Below, one piece after another: positions 1 through 8,381 of a stretch of DNA of 19,248 bases. The number at the start of each line of letters is the position of its first letter. Position 1 is the stretch's first letter. The stretch lies in the NCBI GenBank assembly GCA_018710805.1, contig DVJG01000009.1:1-19248 (forward strand). The letters run 5' to 3'. Made by a program: the position numbers and the translations under genes. Under the pieces are notes generated by a model, which saw only the letters and a program-made list of their open reading frames with translations, had not been told where the DNA came from and did not search any database. Source of the DNA: Candidatus Faecousia faecipullorum. Its GTDB lineage: Bacteria; Bacillota; Clostridia; Oscillospirales; Oscillospiraceae.

Positions 1-1
1 T

Positions 2-1018
2 CTGGCCGCCGATATTCAGGAGCTGAAGGCCAACCCCGACCGCCGGGCCAAGGGCACCGTCATTGAAGCCCGGCTGGATAAGAGCCGGGGCCCCGTGGCC
101 ACGCTGCTGGTCCAGAACGGCACCCTGAAGCAGGGCGACATCGTCATTGCCGGCACTGCCGTGGGTCGTGTCCGGGTCATGACCAATGACAAGGGCCGTA
201 CCGTGAAGACTGCCGGACCTTCCGTGCCTGTGGAAATCACGGGCCTTGCCGATGTGCCCACCCCCGGCGACGAGTTCAACGCCGTCACCGACGAGCGCAT
301 GGCAAGAGAACTGGTGGAGCAGCGCCGTCAGGCCCAGAAGGACGCCCTGGCAAAGCTGAACCAGAAGGTCACCCTTGACAACCTCTTTGCCAAGATGCAG
401 GAGGGCGAAATGAAGGAGCTGCCCCTCATCGTCAAAGCCGACGTCCAGGGCTCCGCCGAGGCCGTGAAGGCTTCTCTGGAGAAGATTTCCAACGAGGAGG
501 TCCGGGTCCGGGTGATTCACGCAGGCGTGGGCGCCATCAACGAAAGCGATATCCTTCTGGCCTCCACCTCCGGCGCCATTATCGTGGGCTTCAACGTCCG
601 TCCCGACGCCGCCGCCCAGGCTTCCGGCCAGCGGGCCAACGTGGATATGCGGTTCTACCGGGTGATTTACGACGCCATCAACGAAATTGAGGCCGCCATG
701 AAGGGCATGCTGGCACCCAAGTACGAGGAAGCCATCATCGGCCACGCCGAGGTCCGCATGACCTACAAGGTCAGCGCCATCGGCACCATTGCAGGCTGCA
801 TGGTGAAGGACGGCAAGGTCACGAGAGATGCCCAGGTCCGGGTGCTCCGGGACAACATTGTCATCCACGAAGGCGAAGTGGGATCCCTGCAGCGGTTCAA
901 GGACGCCGTGAAGGAAGTCACCGCAGGCTACGAGTGCGGCATGAGCATTCTGAAATTCAACGACATCCGGGAAGGCGACATCTTCGAGTGCTTCGTCATG
1001 GAGGAAGTCAAGAGATAA
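2..1018 (+). CDS. infB: Translation initiation factor IF-2, C-terminal part (5' end outside window)
   Basis: The reading frame is open from the first bases, so this is the last 338 codons of a longer gene. IF-2 is the GTPase that brings fMet-tRNA to the 30S subunit and promotes subunit joining. What is visible lies after the G domain. First comes the beta-barrel domain II (RGPVATLLVQNGTLKQGD), then a charged helix, then domain III (LPLIVKADVQGSAEAV, VIHAGVGAINESDILLA). The C-terminal fMet-tRNA-binding barrel follows (GHAEVRMTYKVSAIGTIAGC to SILKFNDIREGDIFECFVMEE). The G1-G5 motifs are upstream and cannot be checked. It ends at TAA 1016-1018, 73 bp before rbfA, the usual neighbour. Identification is near certain from these conserved blocks. 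Confidence 0.98.
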   Translation: MAADIQELKANPDRRAKGTVIEARLDKSRGPVATLLVQNGTLKQGDIVIAGTAVGRVRVMTNDKGRTVKTAGPSVPVEITGLADVPTPGDEFNAVTDERMARELVEQRRQAQKDALAKLNQKVTLDNLFAKMQEGEMKELPLIVKADVQGSAEAVKASLEKISNEEVRVRVIHAGVGAINESDILLASTSGAIIVGFNVRPDAAAQASGQRANVDMRFYRVIYDAINEIEAAMKGMLAPKYEEAIIGHAEVRMTYKVSAIGTIAGCMVKDGKVTRDAQVRVLRDNIVIHEGEVGSLQRFKDAVKEVTAGYECGMSILKFNDIREGDIFECFVMEEVKR

Positions 1019-1024
1019 TTTTTA

Positions 1025-1076
1025 CATCAGCCGCACCGCATACGCGGCGCGGCTGATGACGTTTCCTTTAATCTTT
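1025..1076 (+). terminator. Hairpin between infB and rbfA, possible partial terminator/attenuator
   Basis: A perfect 10-bp stem, CATCAGCCGC (1025-1034) with GCGGCTGATG (1049-1058), is extended inward by four more pairs (1036-1039 with 1044-1047) after one mismatch. The tract that follows is T-rich but interrupted (GTTTCCTTTAATCTTT, 1061-1076). It fills most of the infB-rbfA gap. I infer a weak terminator or an mRNA-processing/stability hairpin that sets the infB to rbfA ratio. It is not a canonical terminator. Confidence 0.5.
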
Positions 1077-1091
1077 ACAGGAGGATGAATT

Positions 1092-1460
1092 ATGGCATCC
1101 AATCGAATCATTGCTATCAACGAGGAGATTCAGAAGGAGCTTTCCGCTCTTCTGCGCACGGTGAAAGACCCTCGGGTCCAGAACGTCATGATCTCCATTA
1201 CCCGGGTGGAAACCACCCCGGATTTGCGCTATACCAAGGTCTATGTCAGCGTTCTTCAGGAGGACAAGGCCAAAGAGGCTCTGGCGGGACTTAAGTCCGC
1301 CGCCGGATTCCTGCGCCGCCAGCTGGGGAGCAATCTGGGCCTGCGCTACAGCCCCGAGATTGTCTGGTCCCTGGACGACTCCATTCTCTACGGCGCAAAA
1401 ATGCTCAAGCTCATCAACTCCCTTGAGGTCAAGCATGATGAAGAAACTGACGAGAACTGA
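1092..1460 (+). CDS. rbfA: 30S ribosome-binding factor A
   Basis: This 122-residue protein has the usual RbfA length and a single KH-like fold. RbfA binds the 30S subunit near helix 1 of 16S rRNA and assists late 30S maturation and cold adaptation. Typical family blocks are the N-terminal helix with IQKELSALLRTVKDPRV, ISITRVETTPDLRYTKVYVS, and a C-terminal RYSPEIVWSLDDS (family form: P.l.F..D.s). Start ATG 1092 follows a strong AGGAGGA site at 1079-1085. The gene lies between infB and a DHH phosphoesterase, the standard Firmicutes order. Its last 26 bases overlap the next gene in another frame, which suggests translational coupling. Confidence 0.96.
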   Translation: MASNRIIAINEEIQKELSALLRTVKDPRVQNVMISITRVETTPDLRYTKVYVSVLQEDKAKEALAGLKSAAGFLRRQLGSNLGLRYSPEIVWSLDDSILYGAKMLKLINSLEVKHDEETDEN

Positions 1461-2391
1461 GGCGGCCCGGTTCCTTCAGGAACGGGACCATTTCGCGATT
1501 TTGAGCCACCGCCGCCCTGACGGAGATACCATAGGCTCCTCTGCGGCGCTGTGCCTGGGACTTCGGATGCTGGGAAAGACCGCCCATGTGATTGAAAACC
1601 CCGAGGTATCTCCCCGGTTCCAGTGGCTCCATGAGGGCCTGACCAAGAAAAGCGTGGAGGCGGGGGACACCATTGTCAGCACCGACGTGGCAGCCCCCAA
1701 TATGCTCCCCAAGGACTTGGAGCACCTGGTTGGCAGCATTGCCCTGCGGATTGACCACCACGGCACCGCCTCTTCCTTTACGGAATTTGAAATCGTGGAC
1801 CCGGAAAGCGCTTCCTGCGCGGAGCTGGTTTACGACATCCTCATGGAAATGGGGGCGGAAATGGACAAAAACCTTGCCGAGGCAGTCTATGTGGGCGCTT
1901 CCACGGATACAGGCTGCTTCCGCTTTGCCAACACCATGGCCCATACCTTCCATACCGCCGCCGCCTGCGCGGAGGCCGGAGCCGGAATTTATGAGCTGAA
2001 TCAGGCCCTTTTTGAAACCAATACCCTGGGCCGGCTTCGCATCCAGGCCTGGATTGTGGAGCATATGAAGCTATTGCGGGAGGGGGAGCTGGCTCTGTGT
2101 GCCATTCCCCGGTCTGTGGAGCAGGAGCTGGGAGTCACCGAGGACGATATGGACAATATCTCCTCCTTCCCTCGGTCCATTGCCGGTGTCCAGGTGGCGG
2201 CAACCCTTCGGGAGACCGCCGACGGAGAGACCAAAATGTCCTTCCGGGCCGTGCCGGGAAAGGACGCCGCAGCCATCGCCGTGAAATTCGGCGGCGGCGG
2301 TCATAAAGGCGCCGCCGGGGCTTCTCTGCACCTGCCCCTCAAGGAGGCAGCGGAACAGGTGGAGAAGGTCATGCTGGAGGAAGCCCCATGA
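1435..2391 (+). CDS. nrnA: DHH/DHHA1 phosphoesterase, NrnA-like oligoribonuclease / pAp phosphatase
   Basis: The predicted protein has 318 residues. NrnA-type enzymes are cytoplasmic Mn-dependent phosphoesterases that degrade nanoRNA (2-5 nt) and dephosphorylate 3'-phosphoadenosine 5'-phosphate; some members act on cyclic dinucleotide breakdown products. Visible motifs are motif I SHRRPDGDTIGS (H25, D29, D31), a STDVAAP metal site, the signature IDHHGT (D107-H109), STDTGCFRF, and the DHHA1 substrate loop FGGGGHKGAAG (H290). Start: ATG codons at 1435 and 1438 both sit behind GAGGT 1425-1429; I chose 1435. An upstream in-frame extension runs inside rbfA and is not conserved in character. The 3' end overlaps truB by ATGA. 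Exact substrate preference cannot be read from sequence. Confidence 0.92.
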   Translation: MMKKLTRTEAARFLQERDHFAILSHRRPDGDTIGSSAALCLGLRMLGKTAHVIENPEVSPRFQWLHEGLTKKSVEAGDTIVSTDVAAPNMLPKDLEHLVGSIALRIDHHGTASSFTEFEIVDPESASCAELVYDILMEMGAEMDKNLAEAVYVGASTDTGCFRFANTMAHTFHTAAACAEAGAGIYELNQALFETNTLGRLRIQAWIVEHMKLLREGELALCAIPRSVEQELGVTEDDMDNISSFPRSIAGVQVAATLRETADGETKMSFRAVPGKDAAAIAVKFGGGGHKGAAGASLHLPLKEAAEQVEKVMLEEAP

Positions 2392-3248
2392 ACGGCATTG
2401 TCATTGTGGACAAGCCTCAGGGCTGGACCAGCCAGGATGTGACTGCCAGACTGCGGCGGGTGTTTTCCACCCGCCGTATCGGCCACGGCGGCACATTGGA
2501 CCCCATGGCCACGGGGGTGCTTCCGGTGTTCGTGGGCCGGGCCACCCGAGGCGTGGAGTTTTTCGAGCACGCGGAAAAAACCTATGAAACCGTGCTCCGG
2601 CTGGGCCTCACCACCGATACCGAGGACGTGACGGGAACGGTTTTGACCGAGACGATGCCAAACATTTCCCGGGAGGAACTGGAAAAGACCCTGGAGTTCT
2701 TCCGGGGTGACATTCTCCAGGTTCCGCCTATGTACTCCGCCCTGAAAGTCAACGGCCAGAAGCTCTGCGACCTGGCCCGGAAGGGACAGGAAATTGCCCG
2801 GGAACCCCGGCCCATTACCATCCATGAGCTTACGCTGCTGTCCTTCCATGGGACGGAGGCGGCGCTTAGGGTCCGGTGCTCCAAGGGTACCTACATCCGG
2901 ACACTGTGCAAGGACATCGGGGAAAAACTGGGATGCGGCGGCTGCATGGCCGCGCTTCGCCGGGTCCAGGCAGGGGAGTACACCATCGGGGAAGCCGTCC
3001 CTCTGGAGACCCTGCTGGAAACGGACAAACCGGAAGAGTATCTTCGCAATGTGGATACCATGTTCCGGGCATATCCCCCGGTCACCTTGACGGAAAACCA
3101 GGAAAAACGCTGCCGCAACGGCAATTCCTTTTCGGTGAAGCTCCCGGAGGGCCTCTTCCGGGCCTACAGCGCCGCTGGGGAGTTTCTCATGCTGGCAGAA
3201 GTGAAAAACGGTGTTATGGAAACCGTTAAGAGTTTTTTTGAAGTTTGA
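2388..3248 (+). CDS. truB: tRNA pseudouridine-55 synthase
   Basis: This 286-residue TruB isomerises U55 to pseudouridine in the T-loop of most tRNAs. The catalytic motif GHGGTLDPMATGVLPVFVG places the nucleophilic Asp at residue 38. Other family blocks are YETVLRLGLTTDTEDVTG, QVPPMYSALKVNGQKLCDLA, the KGTYIRTLCKDIGEKLG loop and AALRRVQAG. The C-terminal tail (about residues 230-286) is PUA-like. Start ATG 2388 overlaps the previous stop (ATGA) and follows a GGAGGAAG site inside the upstream gene, so the two are translationally coupled. It stops 14 bp before the preferred ribF start. Nothing unusual is seen in the domain content. Confidence 0.97.
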   Translation: MNGIVIVDKPQGWTSQDVTARLRRVFSTRRIGHGGTLDPMATGVLPVFVGRATRGVEFFEHAEKTYETVLRLGLTTDTEDVTGTVLTETMPNISREELEKTLEFFRGDILQVPPMYSALKVNGQKLCDLARKGQEIAREPRPITIHELTLLSFHGTEAALRVRCSKGTYIRTLCKDIGEKLGCGGCMAALRRVQAGEYTIGEAVPLETLLETDKPEEYLRNVDTMFRAYPPVTLTENQEKRCRNGNSFSVKLPEGLFRAYSAAGEFLMLAEVKNGVMETVKSFFEV

Positions 3249-3262
3249 AAGAGAACGAGCCT

Positions 3263-4144
3263 ATGAAGAAAACAATCTGCGCCCTGGGTTTTTTTGACGG
3301 GGTGCACCTGGGCCACGGCGCACTCCTTGCCGCCTGCCGGGCTTTGGCAGAAGAGGAAAACTGTGACGCTTCCGTGGTCACCTTCGCCTCTCATCCCGAT
3401 GAACTGGTGTTCGGAGCAGCGCCGAGGCTTATCAACACGTCCTATGACCGGGAGAAGCTTTTGAAAGAGCGCTTTTCCATGGATACCGTTGTGACGCTGC
3501 CCTTTGATGCCCATATGAAGGCCGTGGACTGGCGGGATTTTCTTTCCATGCTGGAAAGAAACTATGGCGCCCTGGGCTTTGTCTGCGGAGAGGACTTCCG
3601 CTTCGGCGCCCTGGGGGCGGGAACGGCGGAAAGCCTTTCCCGGTACTGCCGTGAGAAGGGGCTGCGCTGCGCCGTGGTGCCGGAGCAGACCGTGGACGGC
3701 ATCCGGGTGTCCAGCACCTACATCCGCAGGCAGCTGGAAACCGGGGACATGGCCACCGCCGTGCGGTTCCTGGGACATCCCCACATTCTCTCCGGCACCG
3801 TAGTGCCGGGGCATCAGCTGGGAAGAAAGCTGGGCATCCCCACGGCGAACCTGCATCTGCCCCCTGAGCTGGCGGTGCCCAAATTCGGGGTTTACGCCTG
3901 CAGGGCCGTTGTGGAAGGGGCTGTCTACCCCGCTGTGACCAACATTGGCACCCGCCCAACGGTGGAGGGCCGCCATGTCACCGTGGAGAGCTGGATTCTG
4001 GACTACACCGGGGATCTCTACGGCCGGGAGATCACTCTGGAATTCTACCGTTTTCTCCGGCCTGAGCAGAAATTTCCCGCCCTGGAAGATCTGCAGGCGG
4101 AAATCCGGAAAAACGCCCGGGAGGTCCGGGAACTGCTGGCGTAA
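3263..4144 (+). CDS. ribF: Bifunctional riboflavin kinase / FAD synthetase
   Basis: RibF converts riboflavin to FMN and then FAD. The 293-residue protein begins directly with the FAD-synthetase nucleotide-binding motif ALGFFDGVHLGH (residues 7-18, HxGH type). A conserved RVSSTYIRRQLETGD segment ends this domain. The riboflavin-kinase domain starts near residue 178 with GTVVPGHQLGRKLGIPTANL, followed by FGVYACRA, NIGTRPTV and GREITLEFYRFLRPEQKF. I chose ATG 3263. An in-frame TTG at 3245 would add six residues and overlap the truB stop, but the core starts within a few residues of the ATG. The ribosome binding site is weak (AAAGAGAACGAG). In many Firmicutes rpsO follows ribF; here it does not. 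Confidence 0.95.
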   Translation: MKKTICALGFFDGVHLGHGALLAACRALAEEENCDASVVTFASHPDELVFGAAPRLINTSYDREKLLKERFSMDTVVTLPFDAHMKAVDWRDFLSMLERNYGALGFVCGEDFRFGALGAGTAESLSRYCREKGLRCAVVPEQTVDGIRVSSTYIRRQLETGDMATAVRFLGHPHILSGTVVPGHQLGRKLGIPTANLHLPPELAVPKFGVYACRAVVEGAVYPAVTNIGTRPTVEGRHVTVESWILDYTGDLYGREITLEFYRFLRPEQKFPALEDLQAEIRKNAREVRELLA

Positions 4145-4160
4145 TTCAGATGGCTCCCTC

Positions 4161-4189
4161 TTGTCTTATGGAGGGAAATGCGGTATAAT
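4161..4189 (+). promoter_or_regulatory. Sigma-A-type promoter upstream of the capA-like gene
   Basis: A perfect TATAAT at 4184-4189 is preceded by TTGTCT at 4161-4166 (4/6 match to TTGACA) with an exact 17-bp spacer. Transcription would start near 4196, giving a leader of about 170 nt before ATG 4368. This separates the truB-ribF operon from the following genes. The -35 lies between a short inverted repeat, TCCCTC (4155-4160) and GAGGGA (4171-4176). Confidence 0.65.
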
Positions 4190-4195
4190 AAAAGA

Positions 4196-4367
4196 TACAC
4201 GCAGCAAAAATCTTCAAGCAGTCCTGTGCTTTCCTGCCGAGAAACCCAAAAGGAAAGCAGTGAAATTTGTATGCAGCATATCCTCAGCTCCCAAAGGGAG
4301 CCGGGAAGCGGTACATCATGTTTCATATGGTATTTCGGACATATGAAAAACCGAAAGGAGGGCACCT
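4196..4367 (+). promoter_or_regulatory. Structured 5' leader with three hairpins ahead of the capA-like gene
   Basis: Three non-overlapping inverted repeats lie in the predicted leader. They are TGCTTTCCT/AGGAAAGCA (4227-4235 with 4251-4259), GCTCCC-AAA-GGGAGC (4287-4301) and TTTCATATG/CATATGAAA (4321-4329 with 4340-4348). The last ends just before the Shine-Dalgarno AAAGGAGGG at about 4354-4362. I do not recognise a known riboswitch class. The arrangement fits a post-transcriptionally controlled or stabilised leader, but that is inference. Confidence 0.4.
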
Positions 4368-5681
4368 ATGGCCCAGCACGATGACGAACTGAAAAGACGA
4401 CAGGAGCGTCGGGAGGCGATGCGCCGGAAGCAGCGTGCCCAGGCAAAGCGGATGAAGCTGATGCTGGGCCTTGCCTTGGTGGTTCTCCTGCTGTGCGCCG
4501 GAGGCATCTTTGCCCTGGTCAGCAAGTTTAACGGAGATACCGAGATGCCGACCCAGATGGAGACCGAGGAAACGGAGACCGAGCCGGAGCACACGTCTCC
4601 CATAAACCAGGACCCCATTACCAAGATCCACATCAAAGCGGCGGGAGACCTGAACATTACGGATACGGTGATCACCGCCGGACAGTCTGCCACGGGTTAT
4701 GACTATACGCCGCCCTTCAAGGATGTGGCGGCAGTGCTCTCCGAGGCGGACCTGACAGTTATGAACTTTGAAGGAAATATCTACGGCACACCCTATGGCA
4801 CCGCCACCTCCTCCGCCCCTGTGGAAATCCTCCAGGGCCTCCGGAATGCAGGCGTGGATATGCTCCAGGTGGCCAATTCCTGCACCATCAACAACGGCCT
4901 TAACGGCCTCAATTCCACCCTGGCCGCCATCCGCAATGCAGGCATCGAGCCGCTGGGAGCCTACGCCAATGAAGAAGAGTACAAGCAGTACAAGGGCTAC
5001 ACCATTGCCGAAGTGCGGGGTGTGAAAATCGCCTTTGTGGCGTTCACCAAGGGTATGAGCGGCCGCGGACTTCCTGCCGGAAGCGAAAACCTGGTGAATA
5101 TTCTCTACGAAGACTACGCCGACAATTACGAAAAAGTGGATGAGGAGGGCATCACCCGGGTGCTGAAAGCCGCCGCCGCCGAGCGGCCGGACATCACCAT
5201 TGCCATGGTCCACTGGGGCAGTGAATATAACGACGATATCAGCAAGACCCAAAAGAGCATCGTAAACATCATGAAAAAGCAGGGCGTGGACGTGATTCTG
5301 GGCACCCATCCCCATCTGGTCCAGCCCATCGATTATGACCCCATTGCCGGTACCCTGGTTGCCTACTCCCTGGGGGATTTCTTCGGCGATGCAGACCGGG
5401 GCGGCACCAACTACTCCATTATTCTGGACCTGGAGATCACCAAGGACGCCGCCGCCGGCACCACCAAGGTTACGGGCTATAGCTACACACCCATCTACAC
5501 GGTGAAAAAGACCGAGACGGAAGGCGACTACCAGATCAGCCGGGTCCTGCGTATCGACAAGGCCCTGGAAGCCTACTCAGGAAACTTCCTGGATCGGGTT
5601 ACAAGGTCTTGCAGCATTGCCATGCAGAAGGCCCTGGTCCGAATTGAAGCCAGACTGCAGATGCCGAAGGAAGAGGATTAA
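4368..5681 (+). CDS. Membrane-anchored CapA/PgsA-family metallophosphoesterase-like protein
   Basis: The 437-residue protein has a short, very basic cytoplasmic N-terminus (residues 1-30), one transmembrane helix (about 31-52) and an acidic, Thr/Glu-rich linker (55-80). An extracellular CapA (PGA_cap) domain of the calcineurin-like superfamily follows. Motifs are AAGDLN (D94), DLTVMNFEG, MVHWGSEY (H282), GTHPHLVQP (H314, H316) and AYSLGDFFG. CapA/PgsA proteins take part in poly-gamma-glutamate or other envelope-polymer work, but many homologues have unknown substrates. No capB/capC genes are nearby, so a poly-gamma-glutamate role is not supported here. In the usual ANNH motif this protein reads ANSC (C172 replaces His), which may change metal binding. 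Start ATG 4368 has a strong AAAGGAGGG site. Confidence 0.85.
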   Translation: MAQHDDELKRRQERREAMRRKQRAQAKRMKLMLGLALVVLLLCAGGIFALVSKFNGDTEMPTQMETEETETEPEHTSPINQDPITKIHIKAAGDLNITDTVITAGQSATGYDYTPPFKDVAAVLSEADLTVMNFEGNIYGTPYGTATSSAPVEILQGLRNAGVDMLQVANSCTINNGLNGLNSTLAAIRNAGIEPLGAYANEEEYKQYKGYTIAEVRGVKIAFVAFTKGMSGRGLPAGSENLVNILYEDYADNYEKVDEEGITRVLKAAAAERPDITIAMVHWGSEYNDDISKTQKSIVNIMKKQGVDVILGTHPHLVQPIDYDPIAGTLVAYSLGDFFGDADRGGTNYSIILDLEITKDAAAGTTKVTGYSYTPIYTVKKTETEGDYQISRVLRIDKALEAYSGNFLDRVTRSCSIAMQKALVRIEARLQMPKEED

Positions 5682-5735
5682 GCAGCTGAAAACCGGCATT
5701 TCACCGCATTCGCTTTATAAGAGAGGAGGTTATCC

Positions 5736-7349
5736 ATGGACCCGATTTATGTCACCGGACACAGGAACCCCGACACGGATTCCATCGTGGCGGCCATTGC
5801 CTATGCCGCCCTGCGAAATGCCTGCGGCGAGCGGGAATACGAGGCCGCCTGTCTGGGCCAGGTCTCCGACGAGACCCAGATTGTTCTGGACCGTTTCGGA
5901 TTTCAGGCGCCTAAGCGCATTACGAACCTCTATAATCAAGTCCAGGACCTGGACTTTGACACCCCGCCCATTTTGAGCCGGGGCGTCACCATGGGCCGGG
6001 CCTGGGCGGAGTTCCAGGAGTACCCCGCCATTACCGCCGTTCCGGTGGCGAAGGAAGACGGCACCCTCTACGGCATCCTCTCCCGGACCGACATTGCCAA
6101 CTACAATATGTCCCAGATTGCCTCGGGCATTCTGGAAGAGGTACCCCTCTTCAACGTCCTGTCCGTGCTGGAAGGAAAAATCCTCAACGAGGCCGGCGAG
6201 ACCACCGATGTCATTTCCGGTGAGGTCACCATTGCGCTGCCCCAGAGCCGGGAGAATCTGCTCTTCAGCAAACCCGAGACCATTGTCCTCTGCGGCCATC
6301 AGCCGGACATGATCCGCCGGGCCCTGGAACACAATGTCAGCTGCCTGGTGCTGTGCCAGGCGGAGATCTCCCAGGAGCTTCGCACTCTGCCCACCAAAAC
6401 CGTCATCATCTCCACGCCTCTGGACGCCTACCGGGCGGCGCGGCTTATTTTCCAGTCCACCCCCGTGGGGCGTATCTGCAACACCGAGGGCATCATCCGT
6501 TTCCATTTGGATCAGCGGGTGGACGATGTCCGGGACCTGGTGCTCAAATACCGCCACCCCAGCTATCCCATTGTGGACAAGGATGAGAAAGTCGTGGGCA
6601 TTCTCACCAGGTATCACCTTCTTCGCCCCAGACGCAAGCGGGTGGTGCTGGTGGACCACAACGAAGCCTCCCAGTCCGTTCCGGGGCTGGAAGAAGCGGA
6701 GCTGCTGGAGATCATCGACCACCACCGTCTGGCGGACATCCAGACCGCCAACCCCATCTATGTCCGCAATGAGCCCGTAGGCTCCACCAACACCATCATT
6801 GCCGAAATGTTCCAGGACCGGGGCCTCATGCCCTCGGCGGAGCTTGCCGGCATGATGGCGGCGGCCATCCTCTCGGATACGGTGATGTTCAAATCTCCCA
6901 CCTGTACATCCCGGGACATTCGCACGGCGGAGCGCATGGCGCGGATCGCCAACGTGTCCCTGGAAGAGCTGGGACGGTCCATTTTCTCCGCGTCTGTGGA
7001 GAACAAATCCGCCCGGGAGGTCCTGTTCACCGACTATAAGGAATTCCATATTGCAGGCCACGGCCTGGCGGTGTCCCAGATTACCTGCGTGGACAGCTCC
7101 GGCGTCATGAACCGGAAAGAGGAATTTTTGGCGCTCATGGCCACGGAGGCCAAGAACCGGGGCTTTGCCCTTATGGTCCTCATGCTCACCGACGTACTGA
7201 AGGAAGGCACCCAAATCCTTTACGTGGGCGACGACGATGCCATTCGTCAGGCCTTTAACGTAACCCCCAAGGATAACACCGCTTTCCTGCCCCATGTCAT
7301 GAGCCGCAAAAAGCAGGTCATACCTATGCTGTCCGATCTGTGGGGCTAA
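5736..7349 (+). CDS. ppaC: Manganese-dependent family II inorganic pyrophosphatase with CBS-DRTGG-CBS insert
   Basis: The 537-residue protein hydrolyses pyrophosphate in the cytoplasm. The catalytic DHH domain is split by a regulatory insert, as in Clostridium perfringens CBS-PPase. Residues 1-70 carry GHRNPDTDS (H9, D13, D15). A first CBS half lies near 73-120, a DRTGG domain near 150-245 and a second CBS half near 248-305. The DHH domain then resumes with LVDHNE (D307) and IIDHHR (D328-H330). The C-terminal DHHA2 part includes an RKEEF segment, matching the family RKK loop only loosely. In characterised relatives the CBS part binds adenine nucleotides and the DRTGG-containing type also responds to diadenosine polyphosphates. 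Start ATG 5736 follows GAGAGGAGG. It lies 54 bp after the capA-like gene and 22 bp before holB. Confidence 0.95.
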   Translation: MDPIYVTGHRNPDTDSIVAAIAYAALRNACGEREYEAACLGQVSDETQIVLDRFGFQAPKRITNLYNQVQDLDFDTPPILSRGVTMGRAWAEFQEYPAITAVPVAKEDGTLYGILSRTDIANYNMSQIASGILEEVPLFNVLSVLEGKILNEAGETTDVISGEVTIALPQSRENLLFSKPETIVLCGHQPDMIRRALEHNVSCLVLCQAEISQELRTLPTKTVIISTPLDAYRAARLIFQSTPVGRICNTEGIIRFHLDQRVDDVRDLVLKYRHPSYPIVDKDEKVVGILTRYHLLRPRRKRVVLVDHNEASQSVPGLEEAELLEIIDHHRLADIQTANPIYVRNEPVGSTNTIIAEMFQDRGLMPSAELAGMMAAAILSDTVMFKSPTCTSRDIRTAERMARIANVSLEELGRSIFSASVENKSAREVLFTDYKEFHIAGHGLAVSQITCVDSSGVMNRKEEFLALMATEAKNRGFALMVLMLTDVLKEGTQILYVGDDDAIRQAFNVTPKDNTAFLPHVMSRKKQVIPMLSDLWG

Positions 7350-7371
7350 AACATCAAAAGGAGGGGAGAAC

Positions 7372-8325
7372 ATGGGCTTTGAAACGCTGCTTGGAAACGA
7401 ACAACTAAAGAAGAACCTATTGGAAAGCCTTTCAAAGGGCCATATCTCCCACTTTTATCTCATCTCCGGGCCGGAAGGGTCCGGAAAGCATACCCTGGCG
7501 CGGCTTCTGGCGGCGGCAATTCTCTGCCAGGGAGGGGAAAAACCCTGCCTCCGCTGCCACCCCTGCCGGAAGGTCCTGGACGGAAACCATCCGGACTTCA
7601 TCACCATCGACGACCCGGAGAAAAAGACCGTCACCGTGGACCTGATCCGGGAGGCCCGGGCGGATATTTATATCCAGCCCAACGAGGCGGAGCATAAGAT
7701 TTACCTCTTCCCCCGGGCCCAGGATATGGGCCTGCCGGGCCAGAACGCTCTGCTGAAGGTTCTGGAAGAGCCGCCAAAGTACGGCGTTTTTCTTCTTCTG
7801 ACGGATAATCCGGAAAAACTTCTGCCCACCGTCCGTTCCCGGTGTACGCTGCTGTCCATGCAGGCCCTGCCGGAAGACGTTCTGCTGTCCCAGCTCAGCT
7901 GGGATTTCCCGGAACGAAAAGAGGAGGACCTGCTGGCGGCCTGCCAGCGCAGCGGCGGATTTCTGGGTCAGGCCCGGTCGCTTCTCCAGGAGGAAAACGA
8001 GCTGCCGCCCCAGACTGTAGGGTTTGTGGAGAGCTTCGGAAAGAAGGACGCTTTGGGCCTTATGGAAGTCCTGGTGCCCATGGAAAAAATGAAGCGGGAT
8101 GCCCTGGCGGAGCTGCTGGAAAGCTGGCTGGACATTCTGGAAAGCGCCCTCTGCGGCCGAAGCGGCCTGCGGATGCTGTCCGCCCAGGCGAGAACCCTCT
8201 CCCAGATGCGAACGGGCCCGGACCTATACGAAGCCGCGGGCCATATCCGCAAGGCCCTCCAGTACGTGACCGCCAACGTATCGCCTGCGTCGGTGTGCGG
8301 ATATTTGGAGTGGGCCCTGCGTTAA
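7372..8325 (+). CDS. holB: DNA polymerase III delta-prime subunit
   Basis: This 317-residue AAA+ clamp-loader subunit works with tau/gamma and delta to load the beta sliding clamp. Visible features are GFETLLGNEQLKKNLLESL and a P-loop GPEGSGKHT (residues 33-41). A zinc module of four cysteines is present (C51, C58, C61, C64). QNALLKVLEEPPKYGVFLLLTDN and the sensor/arginine-finger motif RSRC follow. The C-terminal third is the less conserved helical collar region. Start ATG 7372 has an AAAAGGAGGGGAG site. The next gene is ricT, 56 bp away; the same holB-yaaT pairing occurs in Bacillus subtilis, which supports both assignments. Confidence 0.93.
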   Translation: MGFETLLGNEQLKKNLLESLSKGHISHFYLISGPEGSGKHTLARLLAAAILCQGGEKPCLRCHPCRKVLDGNHPDFITIDDPEKKTVTVDLIREARADIYIQPNEAEHKIYLFPRAQDMGLPGQNALLKVLEEPPKYGVFLLLTDNPEKLLPTVRSRCTLLSMQALPEDVLLSQLSWDFPERKEEDLLAACQRSGGFLGQARSLLQEENELPPQTVGFVESFGKKDALGLMEVLVPMEKMKRDALAELLESWLDILESALCGRSGLRMLSAQARTLSQMRTGPDLYEAAGHIRKALQYVTANVSPASVCGYLEWALR

Positions 8326-8381
8326 AAAGAAACCATCGGAAATCGTCCCAACGGACGCCGTTATGATAAAGGAGCATAACC

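Noticed and set aside
3245..3262. TTG start for ribF overlapping the truB stop
   Set aside because: Possible, but the FAD-synthetase core begins within a few residues of ATG 3263, and TTG adds a non-conserved six-residue tail.
4190..4367. FMN or other known riboswitch in the leader
   Set aside because: The three stems do not form the multi-helix junction or conserved loops of the FMN, TPP, SAM or glycine classes I can recall, and the gene is not a metabolic target of these.
4178..4384. 68-codon frame in the leader of the CapA-like gene
   Set aside because: It starts at the -10 region of the predicted promoter, has no matching ribosome binding site, runs through three hairpins and overlaps the next start; the peptide resembles no family.
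5730..7373. 547-codon open frame antisense to the pyrophosphatase gene
   Set aside because: It mirrors the codon phase of a clearly real plus-strand gene in GC-rich DNA, has Gly/His/Val-rich composition typical of shadow frames, and no ribosome binding site or known domain.
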